Both the position numbers and the translations under genes were made by a program. From VAZQ01 sp963725065 (GTDB taxonomy: Bacteria; Pseudomonadota; Alphaproteobacteria; Rhizobiales; Xanthobacteraceae), in assembly GCA_963725065.1 (NCBI GenBank), contig CAVRXD010000044.1:1-64000 (forward strand): 64,000 nt of DNA, written 5' to 3'. The notes beneath the pieces were generated by a model. It was not told the origin of the DNA and did not search any database. It worked only from the letters and a program-made list of their open reading frames with translations. Below are positions 44,894 to 53,627 of the stretch, piece by piece (the first letter of the stretch is position 1; every line of letters starts with the position of its first letter).

Positions 44894-45839
44894 ATGCGTG
44901 CGATCCTCCAGCACCGGCTGGCGAGCGTTCCGGCGATGACGGCGGTCGTCCTCCTGCTGCCGCTGCTGTTTCCGTCGGGCTACTACTACCGGGTCGCGGC
45001 GCTGGTGTTCGTGTTCGCGCTCGCGGCAACCGGCTTGAACCTGCTGATGGGCTTGGCCGGGCAGGTGAGCCTCGGCCACGCCGGTTTCATGGGGATCGGC
45101 GCCTACGCGGTCGCCGTCGGCCCGACCCATCTCGGCGTGCCGTCGTGGCTCGCCTTTGGTCATGGGCGCGGCGCTGTCGGCGCTGGTCGCCTATCTCGTG
45201 GGCCGCCCGATCCTGCGTCTCAAGGGACACTATCTCGCGGTCGCCACGCTCGGCTTCGGACTGCTGCTCGCCATCGTGTTCAGCAACGAAGCCGGTTTCA
45301 CCGGCGGACCCGACGGCATGTCGGTGCCGCGTCTCGTGTTGTTCGGCTGGTCCCTGCGCGGGCCGGATACCTGGTACTGGATCACGGCGGCGAGCTTTCT
45401 CATTGGCGCCACGCTGGCGCTCAATCTGATCGACAGCCCGAGCGGACGCGCGTTGCGCGCCATCCACGACAGCGAGGTGGCAGCGCGCGTGCTCGGCGTC
45501 GACGTGGCACGCAAGAAGCTCGCGGTCTTCGTGCTCTCCGCCATCTATGCTTCGGTCGCCGGCTCCTATTTCGCCCTGCTCAACGGGCACATCACGCCCG
45601 ATGTCTCCGGGTTCCTGCGCTCGATCGAGCTCGTCGCCATGGTGGTGCTGGGCGGGATGGGATCGATCGCCGGCTCGCTGGTCGGCGCCGCGCTCCTCGT
45701 GGTGCTGCCGCAGACGCTGACCTTCCTGCACGATTACGAGCACATGGTCCTCGGTCTGATCGTGATGGCGGTCATGATCTTCCTGCGTGCCGGCATCGTG
45801 CCGACGCTGACGAACGCGTTGGCGGCGAGGCGGGCATGA
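44894..45839 (+). CDS. LIV-type ABC transporter permease LivM-like (system 2), +1 frameshift
   Basis: The N-terminal 87 residues have the LivM pattern TGLNLLMGLAGQVSLGHAGF, GIGAYAVAVGPTHLGVPSW. The frame then breaks at CGCCTTTGG (45151-45159); removing one T restores LVMGAALSALVAYLVGRPIL, HYLAVATLGFGLLLAIVFSN, GRALRAIHDSEVAARVLGVD and ELVAMVVLGGMGSIAGSLVG to the stop at 45839. The total length is 3n+1 and would encode 314 residues. The end of the gene is part of a 26-bp tandem duplication. Confidence 0.85.
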
Positions 45840-45872
45840 CCGTGCTGGCGGCGAGGCGCGCATGACCGTGCT
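45821..45872 (+). repeat. 26-bp tandem duplication at the livM/livG junction (system 2)
   Basis: GGCGGCGAGGCGGGCATGAC plus CGTGCT (45821-45846) is repeated at 45847-45872 with one difference (G to C at 45859). Each copy contains an ATGA stop/start overlap. The first ATG (45836) encodes only nine codons before the second TGA, so the second ATG (45862) is the functional ATPase start. Confidence 0.85.
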
Positions 45873-46651
45873 GGCGACCGAACACCTGTCGATCGCATTC
45901 GGCGGCGTGCATGCGCTCGAAGACGTGAGCCTGGCGGTCGCGCCGGGCCTCGTGTTCTCCATCATCGGTCCGAACGGCGCCGGCAAGACGACCCTGTTCA
46001 ACATCATCTCCGGCCTCTACCTGGCGCAGCACGGGCTGCGTGCGGCTCGCGGGCGAGGACGTGAGCACGCTCGCTCCGGAACAGCTCGCGCGCCGGGGCT
46101 TGTCACGGACATTCCAGAACCTGCAGATCTTCTTTCGCATGACCGCGCTCGAGAACGTCATGGTCGGACGCCACCGGCATGAGCGCACCGGCATCTTCGC
46201 CGACCTGCTGCATCTGCCCGCGGTCGGCCGGCAGAACCTGATGACCCGCGATGCGGCGATGGCGGCGCTCGAACGCGTCGGCCTTGCCGCGGCGGCGCAG
46301 CAGACGGCGGGCAGCCTGTCGTTCGGGGGTCTCAAGCGCCTCGAAATGGCGCGCGCGCTGGCGAGCGAGCCGAAAGTCCTTCTGCTCGACGAGCCGGCCG
46401 CGGGCTGCAATCCGGTGGAGACCGCCGAGATCGAAGCCATCATCCGGCGGCTCACGCGCGACGGCATCACGGTGGTGCTGGTCGAGCATGACATGCGGCT
46501 GGTGATGAACGTGTCCGATCGCGTCCACGTGCTTGCCAACGGCCGCACGCTCGCGGAGGGCACGGCCGCCGAGGTGCGTGCAAACCCGGCCGTGATCGAA
46601 GCCTATCTCGGCGTCCGCGGCGCGCGGGAGAGCACCCGTGCTGTCGGTTGA
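45862..46651 (+). CDS. LIV-type ABC ATPase LivG-like (system 2), +1 frameshift
   Basis: The N-terminal part has Walker A GPNGAGKTTLFNIISGLYLA. The frame is lost at ACGGGCTGCG (46031-46040) and resumes one frame over as VRLAGEDVSTLAPEQLARRG, Q-loop LSRTFQNLQIFFRMTALENV, a variant signature SLSFGGLKRLEMARAL, Walker B VLLLDEPAAGCNPVE and VLVEHDMRLVMNVSDR. One extra base explains it; the length is 3n+1 (262 residues if corrected). The signature LSFGG-LKR differs from the usual LSGGQ/LSYGQ. It overlaps the next ATPase gene by 14 nt. Confidence 0.85.
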
Positions 46652-47339
46652 GAACGTCACCAGCGGTTACGGCCGCATCCAGGCGCTGCACGGCGTTTCG
46701 TTGACGGTCGCGGCCGGCGAGATCGTCACCCTGGTGGGGGCCAATGGCGCCGGCAAGACCACCTTGATACGGGCGATCTCCGGGGTGCAACCGATCTCGG
46801 GCGGCCGGATCGTGTTCGAGGATCGATGCATCGATCGCATCCCGGCGCATGCGCGCGTCGCGCTCGGGATCGCGCAGGTGCCCGAAGGCCGGCAACTGTT
46901 CGCGCCGCTGTCGGTGGAGGACAATCTCAAGCTCGGGGCCTGGAGCCGGCGCGATGCCGACATCGATGCCGAGCTTGCCTCCGTCTACGCGTTGTTTCCC
47001 ATGCTCGCGGCACGCCGCGGCGCGACCGCCGGCATGTTGTCCGGCGGCCAGCAGCAGATGCTGGCGATCGGCCGCGCGCTGATGGCGAAGCCGCGGCTGC
47101 TCCTGCTCGACGAGCCTTCGATGGGGCTGGCCCCGATGCTGGTCGAGCAGATCCTCGATGTCGTCGAGGGGCTCAAACGCGCGGGCTTGACGGTGCTGCT
47201 GGTCGAACAGAATGCCCGCGCCGCGCTCGCCATCGCGGATCGCGGCTATGTGGTGGAGACCGGCAGGATTGCGGCGAGCGGCAGCGCCGCGCAACTTCTC
47301 GCCGACGACCGCGTGCAGGCGGCGTATCTTGGCGTATGA
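46638..47339 (+). CDS. LIV-type ABC ATPase LivF-like (system 2)
   Basis: This 233-residue ATPase has Walker A GANGAGKTTLIRAISG, the LivF feature VPEGRQLFAPLSVEDNLKLG, signature LSGGQQQMLAIGRALM, Walker B LLLLDEPSMGLAPMLVEQ and the H-loop segment LLVEQNARAALAIADR. A GTG at 46638 is the likely start, overlapping the upstream ATPase. It completes transporter system 2 and precedes a Bug receptor gene by 10 nt. Confidence 0.9.
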   Translation: MLSVENVTSGYGRIQALHGVSLTVAAGEIVTLVGANGAGKTTLIRAISGVQPISGGRIVFEDRCIDRIPAHARVALGIAQVPEGRQLFAPLSVEDNLKLGAWSRRDADIDAELASVYALFPMLAARRGATAGMLSGGQQQMLAIGRALMAKPRLLLLDEPSMGLAPMLVEQILDVVEGLKRAGLTVLLVEQNARAALAIADRGYVVETGRIAASGSAAQLLADDRVQAAYLGV

Positions 47340-47349
47340 AAGACGACGC

Positions 47350-48343
47350 ATGACGGGATCGGTTGCGCGCATCATCCGGGCCTTGTTCGCCACGATTGTG
47401 GTGGCGGGTGCGCATGTCGGCGCGCGCGCCGATGATTATCCGACGCGGACCATTCGCGCGGTGGTGCCGTTCGCCCCCGCCGGCGTGATGGATCTCGTTG
47501 CCCGCATCGTGCTCGAAAGGGTCGGCCAGTCGCTCGGGCAGCAGATCGTGATCGACAATCGCCCGGGCGCCGGCGGGACCATCGCCATCGACCTGGTCGC
47601 GCACGCGCCGCCCGACGGCTACACCATCGTGATCGCCGATCCGGCAGGATCGCTGGCCGCGAGCGTCAGCCTCTATCCGAAGCTGAACTTCGATCCGGTC
47701 AAGGACCTCAGCTCCGATCGCGCTTCTGGGGACATCGGGCGCCGTGCTGTCGGTGAGCAATACGCTGCCGGCGAAGACGCTGCCGGAATTCGTTGCGCTG
47801 GCGAAAGGCCGTCCCGGTGAATTGATGTTCGGATCGGCCGGGAACGGGACGCCGGGTCATCTCAACGGCGAGCTGTTCAAGCGACTCACCGGCATCGACG
47901 TCGTCCACGTTCCGTACCGGGTCGGCTCCCAGGCGGTCACCGACCTGATCGCGGGCCGGATCTCGTTCTGGATCTCTCCCATCGCCACCGTCCTGCCGCA
48001 GATCCAGGCGGGCCAGTTGCGCCCGCTCGCCGTCTCCGGGCGCACCCGCGCGCGCGAGCTCCCTGACGTGCCGACGGTCCGGGAGAGCGGGTTCGGCGAC
48101 TATGACGTGTCGACCAGCTACGCGCTGTTTGCTCCCGCGGGGACGCCGCAGCCGATCCTCGGCCGGCTCCAGGCCGAGGTGAAGCGCGCGCTTGAAACCG
48201 AAAGCGTCAATTCGCGGCTGCGCATCGCCGGGGTCGAGCCCGGCATCGGTCCGCCCGAAGAGGTCCGACGCCTGCTGACGACGCGGATTGCGCAATGGTC
48301 GGATGTGATCAAGATATCCGGCATCAGAATCGACGAACGATAG
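47350..48343 (+). CDS. Bug/TctC-family periplasmic binding protein, +1 frameshift
   Basis: The gene encodes a receptor of about 330 residues with signal ALFATIVVAGAHVGARA, YPTRTIRAVVPFAPAGVMDL and NRPGAGGTIAIDLVAHAPPD. After DPVKDLS (about residue 121) the frame is lost at AGCTCCGATC (47710-47719) and resumes one frame over: IALLGTSGAVLSVSNTLPA, GSAGNGTPGHLNGELFKRLT, GIDVVHVPYRVGSQAVTDLI. The length is 3n+1, consistent with one inserted base. It has no TctA/TctB partner nearby and sits between a LIV transporter and a PaaK-like ligase gene, so it may be an extra receptor for the same pathway. Confidence 0.85.
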
Positions 48344-48356
48344 GCTGGGCAGCAGC

Positions 48357-49775
48357 GTGGACCGCGCATCACCGGACATGATCCCGCGTTATCACCAGGC
48401 GCTCGACTTCGAGGCGCTGTGGCGCGAATTCCCGCCGCCACCGGACTATTTCAGCGGCACGTATCGGCTGTCGCGCGACGAAATGCGCGCAATGCAGGAG
48501 CAACGGTTCCTGCGCCAGATGGAACGCGCCTGGCAGGTGCCGTTCTATCGTCGTCACTGGTCGGCAGCAGGGATGGAGCCGGGCGACATCCGCGGCCTCG
48601 ATGACCTGGCCCGCATCCCGCCGTTCTCCGTGCACGACATGCGCGAGAGCGCGGGCAACGATCCGCCATGGGCGGATTATATCGGCATCGATCCGGCCGA
48701 GCACGCGCCGCTGCCGCTGATCCTGCAGACCAGCGGTGGAACGACCGGTCTGCCGCGACCGATGATCTTTACCCCGCGTGATCGCGAGGTGATGAACATC
48801 ATCACCGGCCGCAGGCTCTATATGCAGGGCGTGCGTCCGTTCGATCTCGTGCAGGTCGCCCTGTCCATGGGCCTGACCAACGGCGGGGTGCTCGCACGCG
48901 AGGGCATCTGGAAGTACACCGGTGCGGTCCCGGTCATGACCGGCTCGGGCGCGCAGACCCCGACGCGGCGTCAGATCGAGCTGATCAAGGCGTGGAAGGC
49001 CAAGTTCCTGATCGGTTTCCCGGCCTATCTGCGGCACATGGGCCTGGTCGCGCGCGACGAGCTCAAGCTCGATCCGCGCGAGCTGCCGGTCAAGGGACTG
49101 ATCGTTCATCTCGGCACCGACGATCGCGCGGCGCTCGAAGCGCTGTGGGGCGCGGATGTCTACGATACCTATGGCTGCAATGAATGCGGCACGATGGCCG
49201 CGGAGTGCGGCCACAAGAGCGGCATGCACGTGTTCGAGGACGCGTTCGTTCTCGAGGTCAACGATCCCGAGACCTTGCAGCCCAGGAGCGAAGGCGAGCG
49301 GGGCGTGGTCTTCATCACGACCCTGTTCAAATATGCGGCGCCGATGATCCGCTACAACATGAACGACGTCACGTCCGTCGCGGCCGGCGAATGTGCCTGC
49401 GGCTGCGTTCATCGCCGCATCACCAAGATCTTCGGCCGCAGCGACAACATGGTGAAGCTGCGCGGCGTCAACGTGTTCCCCGAAGCCATCGGCGCCATCG
49501 TCAGCGAGGACGCGCGCACCAACGGCGAATACGTCTGCGTGCTGGAAAGCGCCGAAGGCGGGCGCGAGTCCATGACCGTCATGGTCGAGACAGCAGACCA
49601 GAGCATGCCGCCGGACGTCATCGAGGGCGAGCTCGCCGACCGACTGAAAGAGGCGCTCGGCGTGCGCCTCGACGTCCAGGCGGTCGCGCGCGGCGGGCTC
49701 GATCACCTGACCGGGCTCTCGCAAACCTCCAAGATCAAGCGCCTGATCGACCGGCGTCGTTCCGCATCGAGCTGA
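48357..49775 (+). CDS. PaaK-like AMP-forming CoA ligase
   Basis: This 472-residue enzyme is of the phenylacetate-CoA ligase type (adenylate-forming superfamily): N-terminal QMERAWQVPFYRRHWSAAGM, the P-loop LILQTSGGTTGLPRPMIF, the adenine-binding region VYDTYGCNECGTMAAE, hinge ITKIFGRSDNMVKLRGVNVF and C-terminal QTSKIKRLIDRR. It should activate a carboxylic acid to an acyl-CoA via acyl-AMP. A set of Cys residues (YGCNECG, AAECGHK, GECACGC) could form a metal site, unusual for this fold but seen in some PaaK relatives. It probably activates the substrate taken up by the adjoining transporter. Confidence 0.88.
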   Translation: MDRASPDMIPRYHQALDFEALWREFPPPPDYFSGTYRLSRDEMRAMQEQRFLRQMERAWQVPFYRRHWSAAGMEPGDIRGLDDLARIPPFSVHDMRESAGNDPPWADYIGIDPAEHAPLPLILQTSGGTTGLPRPMIFTPRDREVMNIITGRRLYMQGVRPFDLVQVALSMGLTNGGVLAREGIWKYTGAVPVMTGSGAQTPTRRQIELIKAWKAKFLIGFPAYLRHMGLVARDELKLDPRELPVKGLIVHLGTDDRAALEALWGADVYDTYGCNECGTMAAECGHKSGMHVFEDAFVLEVNDPETLQPRSEGERGVVFITTLFKYAAPMIRYNMNDVTSVAAGECACGCVHRRITKIFGRSDNMVKLRGVNVFPEAIGAIVSEDARTNGEYVCVLESAEGGRESMTVMVETADQSMPPDVIEGELADRLKEALGVRLDVQAVARGGLDHLTGLSQTSKIKRLIDRRRSASS

Positions 49776-49798
49776 GGCGCACGCAAGGACAGGGTGAC

Positions 49799-50680
49799 AT
49801 GGACAAGGTGACGAAGCTGTTCGACTGCCATTCGCACTGGGGCACCAAGCGCGGCTATCTGTTCCGCACCGAGGCGGAGCTCGCCCAGCAGGAGAAAATC
49901 TGGAAGACCAAGGCGACGTTCTGGTCGGAAGACGAGATGGCGGACTATTTCCGTCAGAACAATGTGCGCACCATCCTCGATCTCTCGTTCACGAAGTTTC
50001 TGCCGATCGAGGAGATTCGCGCTCACCACGACTACGCGTTCGACTTTCAGCGCAAGCATCCCGACGTGGTGTTCGGCCATTGGCTGCAATTCGATCCGCG
50101 CCGCGCGCTCGAGGCGATCCGCGAATTCGACCGCGCGCTTGGCGCCGATGCCGGCTTCGTCGGCCTGTGCGTCAACGGCCAGGTGCTCGGCATTCCTCCG
50201 AGCGATCCCTGCTGGGACCCGCTCTATCAGCTCGCGATCGAGGCCGGCCGCCCGATCATGATCCTCACCGGTCTCACCGGGATCGGCCAGGGATTGCCGG
50301 GCGGCAAGGGCATCGTGCTCGACCACGCCCATCCCCGCCACATCGACGCGGTGGCGGCGCGCTTTCCGCAACTGCGCATTCTCGCGGCGCGGCCCGCCTA
50401 TCCGTGGCAGGATGACATGCTGGCGGTGCTCGCGCACAAGCCCAACGTCTCCTACGAGCTGCACGGCTGGGGACCGCGCCAGTATTCGCCGGCCTTGAAG
50501 AAGGCGATCGCCGGCCGGTTGGCCGATCGCGTCATGTTCGGCTGTGATTTCCCGGTGCTCCGGTACGAGAAGGTGATGGCCGACTGGAACGCGGAAGGAT
50601 ATTCGCGCGAGGTGCTGGAGAAGGTGCTGTACCGCAACGCCGAGACTTACTTCGGCGCAAACCAGGGTGGAAACAGATGA
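49799..50680 (+). CDS. ACMSD-type amidohydrolase-family protein with a substituted metal ligand
   Basis: This 293-residue protein of the amidohydrolase_2 (ACMSD-like decarboxylase/hydrolase) family starts with LFDCHSHWG, an intact His-x-His. Other family parts are FGHWLQFDPRRALEAI, GIVLDHAHPRHIDAVAARFP and the C-terminal Asp in VMFGCDFPVL. The segment LRILAARPAYPWQDDM stands where relatives have a GHxGYPW-type motif, so the metal-binding or catalytic His there appears replaced by Ala-Arg. The protein may have altered metal use or be non-catalytic. It is preceded by AAGGACAGGGTGAC and overlaps the next gene by four nucleotides. Confidence 0.8.
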   Translation: MDKVTKLFDCHSHWGTKRGYLFRTEAELAQQEKIWKTKATFWSEDEMADYFRQNNVRTILDLSFTKFLPIEEIRAHHDYAFDFQRKHPDVVFGHWLQFDPRRALEAIREFDRALGADAGFVGLCVNGQVLGIPPSDPCWDPLYQLAIEAGRPIMILTGLTGIGQGLPGGKGIVLDHAHPRHIDAVAARFPQLRILAARPAYPWQDDMLAVLAHKPNVSYELHGWGPRQYSPALKKAIAGRLADRVMFGCDFPVLRYEKVMADWNAEGYSREVLEKVLYRNAETYFGANQGGNR

Positions 50681-51643
50681 CGTCGCGGATATGGATTGTC
50701 TTCGCGGCCCTGCTCGCCGCGGGCTCGCCGCTCGCCGCGCAGGACGTACCCCTCGCGTCAGATCGAACTGGTGGTGCCGTTCCCGGCCGGGGGCGGCGCC
50801 GACGTCAGCGCCCGCATGGTGGCGCAGATCGCGGGCGACAGCCTGGGACAGCCGGTGGTCATCCAGAATAAAGGCGGGGCGACCGGCGCGATCGGCTCCG
50901 AATATGTCGCGCGCGCAACGCCCGATGGATACACGTTGCTGTTGGCGACCGGCTCCACCCATGCGGTGCTGCCGGCCTATCGCACCGATCTTCCCTACGA
51001 CACCGTGACCAGCTTCGCGCCGGCCACGTTGGTGGCGATGATCCCGAACATGCTGGTGGTGAACCCGAAGAAGGTGCCGGTCGCGAGCGTCGCCGAGCTG
51101 ATCAAGTATCTCAAGGACAACCCGGGCAAGCTCAATTTCGCCAGCTCGGGGCCGGGCAGCTCCATTCACTTCGCCGGCGAGCTGTTCAAGCTGATGACGC
51201 GGACCGAGATGACCCACGTCTCCTATCGCGGCAGCGCGCCCGCGCTCACCGACCTGCTGGCGGGCAGCGTCGACCTGATCTTCGACAACATGCCGGTGGT
51301 CTGGCCGCAGGTGCAGCAGGGAAACCTGCGGGCGTTGGGCGTGGCGACCCTCGAACGCACGCCGCTGGCGCCCCAGGTCCCGGCGATCGCCGAGACCCTG
51401 CCGGGCTTCGAGGCGGTGTCCTGGGTCGGGATCGTGGCGCCGGCCGGCACGCCGGCGGCGATCGTCGACAAAATCTCCCAGGCCTTCGGAGCCGCGGTGC
51501 TGCGCCCGGAGATCGTCAGCCGGTTTCAGGAGCTCGGATATACGCCGGCCCGCAACGCGCCGGCCGAGTTCGCGCAATTCATCCGCGACGACCGCGCGAA
51601 GTGGCAGCGCGTCGCGCGCGAGGCGAACCTGTCGGCGAAGTGA
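50677..51643 (+). CDS. Bug/TctC-family periplasmic binding protein, +1 frameshift near the start
   Basis: The start at 50677 (ATGA overlap) gives a proper signal peptide, RIWIVFAALLAAGSPLAAQD, then goes out of frame; the body resumes one frame over as YPSRQIELVVPFPAGGGADV, NKGGATGAIGSEYVARATPD, VTSFAPATLVAMIPNMLVVN. An extra base in GGACGTACC (50742-50750) explains it; the length is 3n+1 (321 residues if corrected). In the unshifted state the mature receptor would not be exported. No TctA/TctB genes adjoin. Confidence 0.87.
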
Positions 51644-51676
51644 CGCCGGCACAGCAAACGGCCAATGGGGGATATC

Positions 51677-52063
51677 ATGTCGGATACGGACGATCGAAGA
51701 GCGCGCGGCCTTGCCGTCTACCAACAGATGGGCTGGGGCGAGAACACCGCGGTCAAGGAGCTGGATGAGGATTTGTGGCGGTTCACCACCGACGTGCTGT
51801 TCGGGGAAATATGGTCACGACCCGGGCTGAGCTTGCGGGAACGCGAACTGGTGACCTTGGCGACCCTGATGGCGGCGAAGGCGGACGGCATCGCGCTCCA
51901 CATGCGCCATGCCCACAATCTCGGCATCACCTTCGACGAGATGAAGGAGGTGATCCTGCAGGCCACCATCTATCTCGGAATGCCGAAGGCGCTGTTCGCC
52001 ATGCGCAAGCTCAAGGCGGTGATGGCCGAAGGCGAGGGCGGCGGCAGCGGCGCGAAGACGTAA
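51677..52063 (+). CDS. Carboxymuconolactone decarboxylase (CMD) family protein
   Basis: This protein of about 128 residues has the all-helical CMD/AhpD fold pattern: RGLAVYQQMGW, TDVLFGEIWSRPGLSLRERE, LVTLATLMAAKADGIALHMR and NLGITFDEMKEVILQATIYL. The redox CxxC of AhpD-type members is absent, as in the muconolactone-decarboxylase type (gamma-carboxymuconolactone decarboxylase-like). It may act in ring-cleavage catabolism. The start at 51677 has GGGGGAT in front; an ATG at 51665 is also in frame. Confidence 0.85.
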   Translation: MSDTDDRRARGLAVYQQMGWGENTAVKELDEDLWRFTTDVLFGEIWSRPGLSLRERELVTLATLMAAKADGIALHMRHAHNLGITFDEMKEVILQATIYLGMPKALFAMRKLKAVMAEGEGGGSGAKT

Positions 52064-52277
52064 CGGGCCGGCGATCGAATGTGCCGCTCGCGGCCACGGC
52101 GTGCCTGGGCCGCCGGTGCCGATGCGCGTGCTTGCGCGTGGTGATGCAACCGGAATTTGCGAGCTTGGTCGCAGGTATGCGGCGTTTTGCAGGATCAATC
52201 CGATGGCTGCATGTCCCGGCGGGTGTTAGCATCCCACCGGTGCCGGGCGGAAATTACTGACAAAGGAGAAGGGGTCC

Positions 52278-53552
52278 ATGCCAGTTGCGCTCAGATCGGC
52301 GACGTTCGCGGTCGCTGCGGTTGCCTTGCTCGGAACGGCCGCAACCGGCCACGCCCAGGAGCCGATCCGTATCGGCGTGCTGCAGCCCATGACCGGGCCG
52401 GCGACCAAGAACGGCACCGAGAACTATACCGCGATGCAGATCGCCCGCGACATGATCAACGAGCGCGGCGGGGTCAACGGGCGCAAGGTCGACTTCCTGC
52501 TCGCCGACATTCCCACCCCGACTGCCGCCATCAGCGAGACCGAGCGCCTGACCACCAAGGACGGGGTCAAGATCACGCTGGGCTCCGGGGTGTCGCTGCT
52601 CGCGGTCCCGGTCAGCCAGGCCGCCGAGCGCCATGGCGTATTCCATTGGGAAACCGCGGGTGCGGCCGACATCATCACCAAGCGCGGCTTCAAGTATACG
52701 TTCCAGGTCGGGCCGGCGGCCTACCGTTACGGCCAGGCGGCGGTCGACCTCACGCTCGGCGAGCTCGCCAAGCGGCTCGGCAAATCCCCCGCCGACCTGC
52801 GCATCGCATTGCTGTGGGAGAACCGCGCGTTCGGGAAGTCGGTCGGCGACTCGATCCGCGCCTACGCCAAGGAAAAGAGCGTCAATCTGGTCTACGACGA
52901 AGGCTACGACCAGTTCCTCACCGACATGACGCCGATCGTCCAGCGGCTGAAGGACGTGAAGCCGGACGTGCTGATCGCGATCTCTTTCCCCAACGATGCG
53001 ATCCTGTTTCAGCGCAAGGCCAAGGAGCTCGACTTCAACGTCGGCGCCCTGGTGGGGGTGAGCGCCGGTTATTCCAACCCTGACCTGCGCGACTCCATCG
53101 GCGACATGGTCAACGGCATCTTCGTTTCGGACTTCGCGGCCCGCGTGAACCCCAAGGCGCTGACCCCGGACACGCTCAAGATCGCGGACGAGTTCTTCAA
53201 GCGCTACGACGACAAGATGAAACGTCCGCCGGCGGGCCATGCATCGTCGGCCTTTTCGGCGACCTGGGCGCTGTTCACGGAAGTCTTCCCGAAGGCGAAG
53301 TCGTACGAGCCGGCGGAGCTGCGCGAGATCGCGCTCAAGCTCGACCTGCCCGAGGGCAGCCTCGCCAACGGCAGCGGCATCAAGTTCACCAACAACGACT
53401 GGCCGACCGATCCGAAGGATGCCGGCCAGAATCTGCGCGCCTCGATCGGCGTGTGGCAATGGCAGAAGACCGGCAACAACCAGGTGTTCCCGGCCAAGCT
53501 GGCGACCACCGAGCCGGTCATGGTGCCGCTGCCGAACTGGAGCCAGCGCTGA
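52278..53552 (+). CDS. LIV-type ABC transporter substrate-binding protein (system 3)
   Basis: This 424-residue periplasmic receptor has signal FAVAAVALLGTAATGHAQ and Peripla_BP_6 segments PIRIGVLQPMTGPATKNGTE, INERGGVNGRKVDFLLADIP, LLWENRAFGKSVGDSIRAYA and GALVGVSAGYSNPDLRDSIG. It is somewhat longer than usual for the family (about 370-410). AAAGGAGAAGGGGTCC precedes the ATG. It heads transporter system 3 (LivH, LivM, LivG, LivF downstream). Confidence 0.88.
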   Translation: MPVALRSATFAVAAVALLGTAATGHAQEPIRIGVLQPMTGPATKNGTENYTAMQIARDMINERGGVNGRKVDFLLADIPTPTAAISETERLTTKDGVKITLGSGVSLLAVPVSQAAERHGVFHWETAGAADIITKRGFKYTFQVGPAAYRYGQAAVDLTLGELAKRLGKSPADLRIALLWENRAFGKSVGDSIRAYAKEKSVNLVYDEGYDQFLTDMTPIVQRLKDVKPDVLIAISFPNDAILFQRKAKELDFNVGALVGVSAGYSNPDLRDSIGDMVNGIFVSDFAARVNPKALTPDTLKIADEFFKRYDDKMKRPPAGHASSAFSATWALFTEVFPKAKSYEPAELREIALKLDLPEGSLANGSGIKFTNNDWPTDPKDAGQNLRASIGVWQWQKTGNNQVFPAKLATTEPVMVPLPNWSQR

Positions 53553-53627
53553 CGTGATCGCCTGGTGCGAGGCCGCGCGATCCGGCGCGGCCCTCCGACC
53601 GGCGCAGCCCTGGTCTTCAGCGGGACG

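Noticed and set aside
45836..45865. First ATG after livM as the start of the system 2 LivG gene
   Set aside because: It reaches a stop after nine codons inside the tandem duplication; the second ATG at 45862 gives the ATPase N-terminus.
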